Of a DNA stretch of 64,000 nucleotides, positions 33,698 through 42,200 are shown piece after piece (position 1 is the stretch's first letter; each line of letters opens with the position of its first letter). Position numbers and translations under genes: made by a program. Below the pieces are notes generated by a model. The model did not search any database, had not been told where the DNA came from, and saw nothing but the letters and a program-made list of their open reading frames with translations. The stretch spans positions 1-64,000 of the forward strand of contig CAWIIO010000001.1 in NCBI GenBank assembly GCA_963836265.1. Direction: 5' to 3'. The stretch is from CAIWHR01 sp963836265. Its GTDB lineage: Bacteria > Pseudomonadota > Gammaproteobacteria > Burkholderiales > Casimicrobiaceae.

Positions 33698-36024
33698 GCG
33701 CTCTTTCCCGCCGGCACCAGGACGTCGCGGTTGCCGTTCGACTGCATCGGCGACACGAGTCCCGCCCGCTCCATCTGCTCGATCAGCCGCGCGGCGCGGT
33801 TGTAGCCGATCCGCAGGTGCCGCTGGACGAGCGAGATCGACGGTCGGCGCGTCTGCAGCACGATGGCGACCGCTTGGTCGTACATCGGATCGGATTCGGC
33901 GTCGCCGCCGTCGACGGCGACCCCGTCGTCAGCACCGTTGCCGTTCGTCGTGCCGTCGAGAATCCCGTCCAGGTACTGCGGACCGCCCTGCGCCTTCAAA
34001 TGTTCGACCACGTGGTGCACTTCGGCGTCGGAGACGAACGCGCCGTGCACCCGCAGGGGATAACCGACGCCCGGCGGCTGGAACAGCATGTCGCCCTGCC
34101 CGAGCAGCGTCTCGGCACCCATATGATCGAGGATCGTCCTGGAGTCGACCTTGCTCGCGACCTGGAAGGCGATCCGGGACGGAATGTTGGCCTTGATCAG
34201 GCCCGTGATGACGTCGACCGAAGGCCGCTGCGTCGCGAGGATCAGGTGGATCCCCGCCGCGCGCGCCTTTTGCGCGATCCGCGCGATCAGCTCCTCGATC
34301 TTCTTGCCGGTAACCATCATCAGATCGGCGAGCTCGTCGATCACCACGACGATGTAGGGCATCTCGTCGATCGGCTCCGGAGCGTCGGGCGTCACCGAGA
34401 ACGGGTTGGTGAGCGGCTTGCCGGCCTTCTTGCCCTCCATGACCTTCGCGTTGTAGCCACTCAGGTTCCGCACCCCGAGCGTGGACATCAGCTTGTAGCG
34501 CCGCTCCATTTCGCCGACGCACCAGTTGAGCGCGTTGCCGGCGAGCTTCATGTCGGTGACGACCGGCGCGAGCAGGTGCGGGATGCCCTCGTACACTGAA
34601 AGCTCCAGCATCTTCGGGTCGACGAAGATGAGGCGCACTTGCCGCGGCTCGGCCTTGTAGAGAAGCGACAGGACCATCGCATTGACGGCGACCGACTTGC
34701 CCGAGCCGGTCGTCCCGGCGACGAGCAGGTGCGGCATTCGGGCGAGATCGGCGATCACCGGCTTCCCGGCGATGTCCTTGCCAAGCGCGAGGGTCAAGGG
34801 GCTCGTCGTGTCGTTGTAAGTCGAAGACGAGAGAATCTCGACCAGCTTCACCATCTGCCGTCGGGGGTTCGGCAGCTCGAGCCCCATGTACGATTTGCCC
34901 GGAATCGTCTCGACGACGCGAATGGAGACGACCGACAGCGCGCGCGCCAGGTCCTTCATCAGGTTGACGATCTGGGCACCCTTGACGCCGACGGCGGGCT
35001 CGATCTCGAAGCGGGTAATCACCGGACCCGGATAAGCGGCGAGCACCCGCACGGCGACCCCGAAATCGGCGAGCTTGCGCTCGATCAGCCGCGACGTGAA
35101 TTCGAGCGCTTCGGCGCTGACCGCCTCCTGGACGGGCGGCGCATCGTCGAGCAGCGCCAACGGCGGCAGCGGCGAATCGGGCATGTCGACGAAGAGTGGC
35201 CGCTGCTTCTCCCGCGCGGCGCGCTCGGACCGCGGCACTTCGCCCTGCGGCGGCACGACGACGACCGGCTCGTGGACGACTTCCTCGTGCTTCTGCTGGA
35301 CGATGGCTTCGCGCTCGGCAACCGCCTGCGCGCCGAGGTCGCGGTCCCTGCGCTCCTCGGCCTTACGCTTGAGCCACGCAATCGACCCTTCGATCGCTGC
35401 GCCGATATGCTCCATCAGCTTCAACCACGACATTCCGGAGAACAGCGACCAGCCGACGGCGAAGAGCGCGATCAGGAGCAGCGTCGCGCCGTTGTCGCCC
35501 ATGAGCTGCGCCAGCGCGCTGCCGACGACGTCGCCGAGGACCCCGCCCGGCCGTTCCGGAAGTGTTCCGGGAAGGCGGTACAGGCGCAGCGCTTCGAGCG
35601 CGGCGCTCGTGGCGAGCACGAGCGCGAAGCCCAGGATGCCGAGCCCCAGCGGATGATCGCTCGCGCGTTCGGGATGCCCGATCCGGCGATAACCGGCGAT
35701 CACGAGCACCGCGCCCGCGACCACCCACCACCACGCGGAGATGCCGAAGAGGTAGAACAAGAGATCGGCAAGCCACGCGCCGGCCATCCCGCCTTTGTTC
35801 GCGATCGGCGCGCCGACACCCGAGGTCGACCAGGCCGGATCGTCGCGGGTATACGTCGTGAGGACGAGCGCAAGCCACGCGAATACCGCGACGACGATCA
35901 GCCACCACGACTCGCGCAGCAGTCGCGCAAAACGCGGCGACAACGTCGCGCCGGCCGGAGCGGAAGGTGTGATCGCGCGTGCGCGCCGCCGTGGGGTAGC
36001 CACATTTTTTTTATTAAAAAACAT
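33694..36024 (-). CDS. ftsK: DNA translocase FtsK
   Basis: FtsK is the septal motor that pumps chromosomes and activates XerCD at dif. The 776 residues have four N-terminal membrane segments (WWLIVVAVFAWLALVLTTY, LLFYLFGISAWWWVVAGAVL, LGILGFALVLATSAALEAL, LLLIALFAVGWSLFSG), a linker to about residue 290, and the motor. Walker A is LLVAGTTGSGKSVAVNAM and Walker B is YIVVVIDELADLMMVTGKK. The C-terminal gamma winged helix that reads KOPS is LQTRRPSISLVQRHLRIGYN. The first codons contain T6 and A8 runs, so slippage there is conceivable, and a GTG at codon 8 could also start. Confidence 0.97.
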   Translation of the reverse strand: MFFNKKNVATPRRRARAITPSAPAGATLSPRFARLLRESWWLIVVAVFAWLALVLTTYTRDDPAWSTSGVGAPIANKGGMAGAWLADLLFYLFGISAWWWVVAGAVLVIAGYRRIGHPERASDHPLGLGILGFALVLATSAALEALRLYRLPGTLPERPGGVLGDVVGSALAQLMGDNGATLLLIALFAVGWSLFSGMSWLKLMEHIGAAIEGSIAWLKRKAEERRDRDLGAQAVAEREAIVQQKHEEVVHEPVVVVPPQGEVPRSERAAREKQRPLFVDMPDSPLPPLALLDDAPPVQEAVSAEALEFTSRLIERKLADFGVAVRVLAAYPGPVITRFEIEPAVGVKGAQIVNLMKDLARALSVVSIRVVETIPGKSYMGLELPNPRRQMVKLVEILSSSTYNDTTSPLTLALGKDIAGKPVIADLARMPHLLVAGTTGSGKSVAVNAMVLSLLYKAEPRQVRLIFVDPKMLELSVYEGIPHLLAPVVTDMKLAGNALNWCVGEMERRYKLMSTLGVRNLSGYNAKVMEGKKAGKPLTNPFSVTPDAPEPIDEMPYIVVVIDELADLMMVTGKKIEELIARIAQKARAAGIHLILATQRPSVDVITGLIKANIPSRIAFQVASKVDSRTILDHMGAETLLGQGDMLFQPPGVGYPLRVHGAFVSDAEVHHVVEHLKAQGGPQYLDGILDGTTNGNGADDGVAVDGGDAESDPMYDQAVAIVLQTRRPSISLVQRHLRIGYNRAARLIEQMERAGLVSPMQSNGNRDVLVPAGKSA

Positions 36025-36053
36025 TAGCTTGAGGATGACACTTCATGCGGTGC

Positions 36054-36059
36054 ATTATA
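36054..36059 (-). promoter_or_regulatory. Probable -10 box of ftsK
   Basis: A consensus TATAAT lies on the minus strand about 30 bp before the ftsK ATG, giving a leader near 23 nt. No good -35 lies at the right distance, so the assignment is tentative. Confidence 0.4.
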
Positions 36060-36188
36060 CACCGAAGCGGCGCCGGCAAAGGCGTTCGCGCGGGCGGAAG
36101 GACGAAGGGTTGGGTCGCGGGACGTCGCCCCCACCTTCAGGGTCCGTCGGTCCTAGTAGAATCGGCCGATTTGCAAAGCGAGAATCGC

Positions 36189-37139
36189 ATGTCCGCCAAA
36201 CACGCCCGCCTGCTGATCCTCGGCTCCGGCCCCGCCGGCTACACCGCGGCAGTATACGCCGCGCGCGCGAACCTGAAGCCCGTGCTCATCACCGGTCTCG
36301 CGCAAGGCGGCCAGCTGATGACGACGACCGACGTCGACAACTGGCCGGCCGACGCGATGGGTGTGCAGGGGCCGGAGCTGATGGCGCGCTTCCAGCAGCA
36401 CGCCGAGCGCTTCGAGACCGAGCTGATCTTCGACCAGGTGCACACGGCGAAGCTTGGCGAAAGACCGATGCGGCTCGTCGGCGACAACGGCGAATACACC
36501 TGCGACGCGCTGATCATCGCGACGGGGGCTTCCGCGCGTTACCTGGGGCTCCCTTCGGAAGAGGCATTCGCGGGCAAGGGCGTGTCGGCGTGCGCGACCT
36601 GCGACGGCTTCTTCTACAAGGGGCAGGACGTGGCTGTCGTCGGCGGCGGCAACACGGCGGTCGAGGAAGCGCTCTACCTGTCGAACATCGCGAAGACCGT
36701 CACCGTGGTCCACCGGCGCGACAAGTTCCGGGCCGAGGCGATCCTGATCGGCCGCCTGCTCGCCAAGACGAAGGATGGCGGCAACGCGCGCATCCTGTGG
36801 AACCACACGCTCGACGAGATCGTCGGTGACGCGTCCGGCGTCACCGGCGCCAGGGTCAAGGACGTGAAGACCGCGGTAACGCAGGTTCTGCCGCTGACCG
36901 GCGTCTTCATCGCGATCGGACACACGCCCAACACCGGAATTTTCGAAGGCCAGCTCGACATGGCCGGCGGCTACATCAAGATCAGAAGCGGCACCGCCGG
37001 CAATGCGACGGCGACCAGCGCGCCGGGGGTGTTCGCCGCCGGCGACGTCGCGGATCATGTCTACCGCCAGGCGGTGACGTCGGCCGGCACGGGATGCATG
37101 GCCGCACTCGACGCCGAGGCGTATCTGGAGGCGCTGTAA
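36189..37139 (+). CDS. trxB: Thioredoxin reductase
   Basis: TrxB reduces thioredoxin with NADPH through FAD. The 316 residues start LLILGSGPAGYTAAVYAARA (FAD site). The redox pair is CATC in GVSACATCDGFFYKGQDVAV, followed by VVGGGNTAVEEALYLS and VVHRRDKFRAE for NADPH, and the C-terminal GVFAAGDVADHVYRQAVTSA. ATG 36189 is chosen, because the longer frame to 36045 is unlike the family. It is divergent from ftsK. Its stop codon TAA overlaps the first two bases of repeat copy B. Confidence 0.97.
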   Translation: MSAKHARLLILGSGPAGYTAAVYAARANLKPVLITGLAQGGQLMTTTDVDNWPADAMGVQGPELMARFQQHAERFETELIFDQVHTAKLGERPMRLVGDNGEYTCDALIIATGASARYLGLPSEEAFAGKGVSACATCDGFFYKGQDVAVVGGGNTAVEEALYLSNIAKTVTVVHRRDKFRAEAILIGRLLAKTKDGGNARILWNHTLDEIVGDASGVTGARVKDVKTAVTQVLPLTGVFIAIGHTPNTGIFEGQLDMAGGYIKIRSGTAGNATATSAPGVFAAGDVADHVYRQAVTSAGTGCMAALDAEAYLEAL

Positions 37140-37215
37140 GTAGGGTCAGAGACGACTTTCCCCGATGAGTCGATGAAGCGCGGGCTGGATCAGCCGAAAA
37201 CTCGTCTCTGCTCCC
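37138..37215. repeat. Inverted-end repeat element, copy B
   Basis: AAGTAGGGTCAGAGACGACTT (37138-37158) opens the element. A degenerate right end CTCGTCTCTG (37201-37210) closes it just before the smr start. The interior shares GATGAAGCGC and CGAAAA with copy A. The element spans exactly the trxB-smr gap. Confidence 0.7.
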
Positions 37216-37218
37216 AAA

Positions 37219-37896
37219 ATGGCCAAGTTATCCGATCTGAAGAAGCTCCTCGACGAAGCGCGACGGGGCCAGAGACGAAATTCCGGCGCGTCCACCACGC
37301 ACCGCCACGGTCATTCCGGGAAAATCGTCTCCGACCCCACCGTCGCGGCAGCCAAGCATCGCGACGGCGACCTCGACCTCGCCCGCGCGTTCGCCGACGT
37401 GCAAAAGCTGTCCCCCTCGAGGCGCGCGCCTCGGCTCGCGCGCCAGCCCGCCCCGATCGCGCACCAGAGAATCGCCGATGACGCGGACGCGCTCGCGGCA
37501 TCGAAATACGGCGCGGAGCCGTCGCCCCATTCCTGGGAGGTCGGCCAGGAGCACGAAGCCGGACAGACCTTCCTGCGGCGCGGCCTCGGCAGCGACATCC
37601 TGACCAAGCTCCGGCGCGGCCATTGGGCGGTGCAAAGCGAGATCGACCTCCACGGCCACACCGTCGAAGAAGCGCACGACGCGCTCGCCGATTTTCTGGA
37701 CGATGCGCGGCAGCATGGTTACCGCTGCGTTCGCGTGATCCACGGCAAGGGCCTCACCTCGCCCAACCGCGAACCGGTGCTGAAAGGAAAAGTCCGCCAA
37801 TGGCTTTCGCGCTGGGACGACGTGCTCGCGTATTGCGAGGCGCCGCGGCACGCGGGCGGCGGCGGCGCCGTACTGGTCCTGCTCCGCGGCAGTTGA
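37219..37896 (+). CDS. Smr-domain protein
   Basis: The C-terminal Smr domain, a predicted or demonstrated nuclease fold in relatives, covers about residues 130-225: VQSEIDLHGHTVEEAHDALA, then CVRVIHGKGLTSPNREPVLK, VRQWLSRWDDVLAYCEA and GGGGAVLVLL. The DLHG and HGKG motifs are intact. The N-terminal start MAKLSDLKKLLDEARR is family-like. Residues 16-40 are encoded by a copy of the inverted-end repeat (37265-37338), so the linker between start and domain is partly repeat-derived. It is 79 bp downstream of trxB with a second repeat copy between. Confidence 0.88.
   Translation: MAKLSDLKKLLDEARRGQRRNSGASTTHRHGHSGKIVSDPTVAAAKHRDGDLDLARAFADVQKLSPSRRAPRLARQPAPIAHQRIADDADALAASKYGAEPSPHSWEVGQEHEAGQTFLRRGLGSDILTKLRRGHWAVQSEIDLHGHTVEEAHDALADFLDDARQHGYRCVRVIHGKGLTSPNREPVLKGKVRQWLSRWDDVLAYCEAPRHAGGGGAVLVLLRGS
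37265..37338. repeat. Inverted-end repeat element, copy C, inside smr
   Basis: GGGGCCAGAGACGAAATT (37265-37282) and AAAATCGTCTCCGACCCC (37321-37338) are inverted relatives of the ends of copies A and B. The 74-bp element lies within the smr reading frame and is translated as a Ser/His/Arg-rich stretch without a stop. Confidence 0.65.
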
Positions 37897-37908
37897 CCGC
37901 CGCCCCGC

Positions 37909-37942
37909 GCTACCCGCGCGCGGGGCCCCTGCTCCCAGGCTC
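37909..37942. repeat. GC-rich repeat core at the MaoC gene 3' end
   Basis: These 34 nt, starting GCTACCCGCGCGCGGGGCCC, are identical to 53651-53684 in the liv operon tandem array. They contain the palindrome CCCGCGCGCGGG. The stop codon and last 10 codons of the MaoC gene lie in it. Confidence 0.7.
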
Positions 37943-38410
37943 GCGCCGCAGCAGCAGGTTCATCGCCTTCAGGCTCATCACCACTTCGTCGTTCTGGTTC
38001 AGCGCTTCGACGAAGCTGCGGATCAGGCCCCGATCCGGCTTCGAGCGCGAGATGTCCGCATCGAGCACGGTGACCCGCACGTGGAGCGCATCGCCGGAGC
38101 GCACCGGCTTTTGCCAGCGCAGCTCGTCGATGCCTGGCGAGACCAGCGCGGCCACGTGCGACAGATAGCGCTCCACCAGAACGCGCATCACCAGACCGGT
38201 CGTGTGCCAGCCGCTCGCGATCAGGCCCCCGAACGGGCCGCGTGCCGCGGCCGCCGGATCCGTGTGCATCGGCTGTGGGTCGTAGCGAGTCGCGAATTCG
38301 ACGATTTCGGCTTCGGTGACGGAAACGGGGCCGTAGACGCAGACGGATCCCGGCACGTAGTCCTCGAAATAGCGCTGCTGCACCGGCACGGGCAGATCGT
38401 GCGGCGTCAT
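37910..38410 (-). CDS. MaoC-like dehydratase
   Basis: This is a hot-dog fold protein of the R-specific enoyl-CoA hydratase group, 166 residues. It has RYFEDYVPGSVCVYGPVSVT, then FATRYDPQPMHTDPAAAARG with the catalytic Asp/His pair, GGLIASGWHTTGLVMRVL and ELRWQKPVRSGDALHVRVTV. It probably hydrates an enoyl-CoA or acts on a related thioester. The C-terminus REPGSRGPARG is translated from a repeat copy and is unlikely to be part of the original fold. It is convergent with smr, 13 bp apart. Confidence 0.87.
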   Translation of the reverse strand: MTPHDLPVPVQQRYFEDYVPGSVCVYGPVSVTEAEIVEFATRYDPQPMHTDPAAAARGPFGGLIASGWHTTGLVMRVLVERYLSHVAALVSPGIDELRWQKPVRSGDALHVRVTVLDADISRSKPDRGLIRSFVEALNQNDEVVMSLKAMNLLLRREPGSRGPARG

Positions 38411-38426
38411 TCAGCGGCGCCGTCGG

Positions 38427-39287
38427 CTAGAGCACCCGGTGCGCGAGCGCCGGCAGCTCGTCGCGGACATCGGCCAGTCGCGCCGGGTCGACATCGCCGA
38501 CCACGACGCCGAGCCCTTCCTCCCGCTCCGCGACGATCCGCCCCCAGGGGTCGATCAGCACCGAGTGACCGTACGTGCGCCGCCCGTTCGGGTGCGTGCC
38601 GCCCTGTGCCGCCGCGAGGACGTAGCAGAGATTTTCCACGGCGCGCGCGCGAAGCAGCAGGTGCCAGTGCGCGGCGCCGGTGGTCGCCGTGAATGCGGCG
38701 GGCACGAGGATCAGCGCGAGGTCGGAAAAGCGGCGGTACAGCTCGGGAAAGCGCAGGTCGTAGCAGACGGAGAGGCCCGCGCGCCCGCACGGCAGCTCGA
38801 TTGCCACCGGCGTGTCGCCCGGCTCGATCGTCCGGCCTTCGTCGTAGCGCTCCTCGCCGCGGGCGAACGCGAACAGATGAATCTTGTCGTATCGCGCAAC
38901 GCGCGACCCGTCCGGGCCATAGACGAGGCAGGCGCTGCGGACCCGGCCGGGATCGTCGCAGGCAATCGGCACGGTGCCGCCGACCAGAAAAATACCGTGC
39001 TCGCGGGCCTGGCGCGACAGGAATGCCTGCTGGACGCCGTCGCCATCCGGCTCGCGCGCGATGACCTTGTCGGTCGCTTTCGCGCCGAAGATTCCGAAAT
39101 ATTCCGGCAACACGACGAGCCGCGCCCCTTGCGCGGCCGCCGCGGCGATCAGCGGCGCGGCCGCAACGAGATTTGCCGCGACGTCGCCGCCCGAAACCAT
39201 TTGCACCGCCGCGACGCGAAACGGCTCCCGGTCGCGGCCGCGGGCGGCGGCGCGCGCCGGTTGCTCCTCGAGGTCGTCGTCGGTCAC
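38427..39287 (-). CDS. Nitrilase-superfamily carbon-nitrogen hydrolase
   Basis: The Glu-Lys-Cys triad is visible: Glu in RLVVLPEYFGIFGAK, Lys in VARYDKIHLFAF, and Cys in AGLSVCYDLRFPELYRRF. The C-terminal YGHSVLIDPWGRIVAEREEG is normal. The length, 286 residues, and the motif YDLRFPELYR match the Nit1/Nit2-like group, which repairs deaminated glutathione or acts as an omega-amidase. GTG 39287 overlaps the yhdP stop by 4 bp, so it is translated with it. The N-terminal 20 residues are polar and may not all be needed. Confidence 0.9.
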   Translation of the reverse strand: MTDDDLEEQPARAAARGRDREPFRVAAVQMVSGGDVAANLVAAAPLIAAAAAQGARLVVLPEYFGIFGAKATDKVIAREPDGDGVQQAFLSRQAREHGIFLVGGTVPIACDDPGRVRSACLVYGPDGSRVARYDKIHLFAFARGEERYDEGRTIEPGDTPVAIELPCGRAGLSVCYDLRFPELYRRFSDLALILVPAAFTATTGAAHWHLLLRARAVENLCYVLAAAQGGTHPNGRRTYGHSVLIDPWGRIVAEREEGLGVVVGDVDPARLADVRDELPALAHRVL

Positions 39288-42200
39288 CTGACCGTGCTCT
39301 CGACGGGCGACCCTGGCGTCCCCGGCGCGACGCTCACGACCGCCGTTCCGCTGCGCGTCACCACGGGATCGGACCAGCCGCCGGTCACCATGTACTGGTA
39401 GCTGAATATCTGCTCGATCGGATCCTTCAGCACCTTCTGGGCGAGCAAGGAACCGGCGCCGACGGCGGCGCCGACAATGGGATTGGCGAGGAAGAGCAGC
39501 GCGGCGCCCGCCGACACGCCTCCCGACAGCGAAGGCTGGACACGCACGGTAAGCCGCTGCGTTTCCCGTGCGAGATCGGCGTCTCCGGCGATATTGACTT
39601 TCGCTGCCGGACCGACGAGCGCGAGGTTGTCGGTGCTCATCACGCCGTTGACGACGCGCACGTTGCCGGTGATGTCGTCGAAGGCAAACCCGTCGCTGAA
39701 AACGTCGCGAAAATCGAGCGAGATCCGACGCGGCAGCGACTGCAGCGACAGCACGCCGAGCAGCTTGCCGAAGCCGGGCTCGATTTTCACGAAGCGGCCC
39801 GGCCCCACGGCGACGCGCAGCGTGCCCGTCAGCGTCGGGTAGTCGAATTCGTTCGGCGCGCCGGCCCAGGCAAGCTGGCCGTCGATCCGCGTCGGCGCCC
39901 CTTGAAGCGCGTCCGGGTAGCCGAACCGCGTCAGGAAGACACCGGCATCCTGCGCGTCCAGGGCGACGTCGAGCTTCGTCTGCTGCTGCCGGCCCTGCGT
40001 GCGCCACGCGCCGCTGGCGTCGATCCTGCCATCGTCGTTGCTGAGCACGAGCTTTTCGATCCGCCACTCGGAGCCCTGCGGTTTGGCCAGGACCTCGAGC
40101 CGTCCAAGATCGCGCCCCTGCGACGAAAAGCTCTCGGCCGCGATGTCGATCTCGGGCCAGGGGCTTGCGCCGCCAGAAACACCGGCCTTGGCTCCGGCGC
40201 CCTTGTCGGCGCTGCCCGCCGCGCTCGCCTCGCTCGGGCCCGGCATCGCGAAGCGCACGAGCCGCCCGACCACGCGCCCGTTCGGCATCCCGGCATCCGG
40301 AACCGACCACGTGGCCATTCCCTCGATCTCGCGGCCGTGCAGATCCAGCTTCCAATCGTGCTCGGACTGGCGGGCGACGACCTTCAGCTCGTTGAACTGC
40401 CGTCCGAACACGTCCAGGTCGCCGACATCGAGATCGACGCCGGCGACGGGCGGCATCGTATCCGCAGCGGCGTTGTCGGCGGCCTTCTCGAGTTCGCGCA
40501 GCGCAAGCCAGTCGTCGACGTTGAGTTGAGGCAGCTCGCCGCGCACCCAAACGCCGGAGCGCTCGGCGCGCGCCGCGTCCGGCCGGCCCGCGGCCCGTCC
40601 CAGCGAAAGCAGGACGCGGTCCGCGGTGGCGCCTGCTTTCGCGAGCTTCCGGTGCACGGCGACCTGCGCAATGCGGCCGTAGGTGACGTCGAGACGATCT
40701 TCCCCTTCCTGCGCGCTTTCGCCCTGCCGCTCGATCCGAAGCGGGACGGCGTCGCCCGCCGCCTTTCCCAGCGGTGCCGGCAGCTCGACCACCGCGCCCT
40801 TCATCGGACTTTCGAGCACCCAGGCTAAGAAGCCGGGCCGGACGTTGGCGGCGATCGTCCAATCGACCGTCCCTGAAATGCGATCGAGATACGCACTCGT
40901 GTACTGGCGCCGCAGCAGCCCGAGATTCGCCGTGCCGCTGCCGGTCACGCGAACGCGGCGCTCCGCGCCCGCGATCGCCAGCTTGGCGGGACCGCCCATC
41001 ACGTCGATCGCCAGATTGCGCGAGTGCAGGCTGTCTTCAGTGAAGGCCAGCGCGCCGTTGATCCGGGTGACCGCAGGAGCGTCCGGAAGACGCAATTCGC
41101 CGTTCGCAAGCAGCAGTTCGCCGCTCACCTTCGCGTCCGGTTTCTTGAGCGGCAGCGAGAGCTTGAGCGCGAGGCGGCCCGTCCCCGCGCCGGCCGCGCC
41201 GTCGGTGAAGTGGCCGATCATCGCGGCCACCGGAGACTCCTCGACAAAGCGCAGGAAGTCGGGAATCGGTCCGCTCGCGCTGCCGTCGATCGAAAGCAGC
41301 GGGTTGCCCGCGCGCAAGTCGGCGATCACCGCTCGCGTGCGACCGAGCTCGAGTCCGAAGGTGCGTCCGCGCAGCGCTTCGATCGTCATTCCCGCCGCGT
41401 CGTAGCGGACGTCGGCGTCGACGTCTTCCAGCGCCGGCCAGCCGCGCGCGTAGGCGATAGTCACGTTCCTCCCTTTGGCCGTCACGACGAACTGCCCGCT
41501 CTTCGGATCGGTGAACGGGAACTTGGCGAGATTGCCGGCGAGCTTCACCCGCACGTCGATGATCGTGCCCTTGACGAGGCTCCCGCGCAGCCAGTCGCGA
41601 AGCGCCGGACTCGCGGCGACGGGCAGATAACGATGGATCTGCTCGGGGTCGGCGCGGTTGAGCTGCGCGACGAGGTCGATCTCTCCGGGGCCCTGCGAAT
41701 CGGTCCGATAGGTCCCGTTGAGACTCCCTGCCCCTTGTCCATTGGCGAAGTCGAGCGCCCGGGCGTCGACTCGGGTGCGGCCGTTCTTGCGCTCCCAGCT
41801 CACGACGCCTTGCAGGCTGTCGAGCGCGATGGGATCGGAAAGCACGCGTGGAAATTCGAGCGTGGCGGCGCGGGTGGCGAGCTTCAGCTCGCCGCCGGCC
41901 AACGTCGCCTCGAAGCTTCCGGTGAGGCCGCTCGCGCCGGGAAGCGTGTCCCGCGCGACCACGCCGAACTTGTCGAACGCCGACGATGCGGTCAACGCGG
42001 TTGGCGCGTCGAGCGGCCCTTCCCAGCGCACCCGTCCCTGCGCGAGCGTTCCGCGCGGCGCGAACCGCGCAAGGTCGACGCGCAGCTTTTCCGGCAGCGG
42101 CAGGTGCGCGGCAAGATCGCGCAGCGGCTCGATCTGCAGCCGATCGAATTCCACGCGGCCGGACGCCGGGATGTCGCGAGTCGCATCGCGCAGTGTGGCG

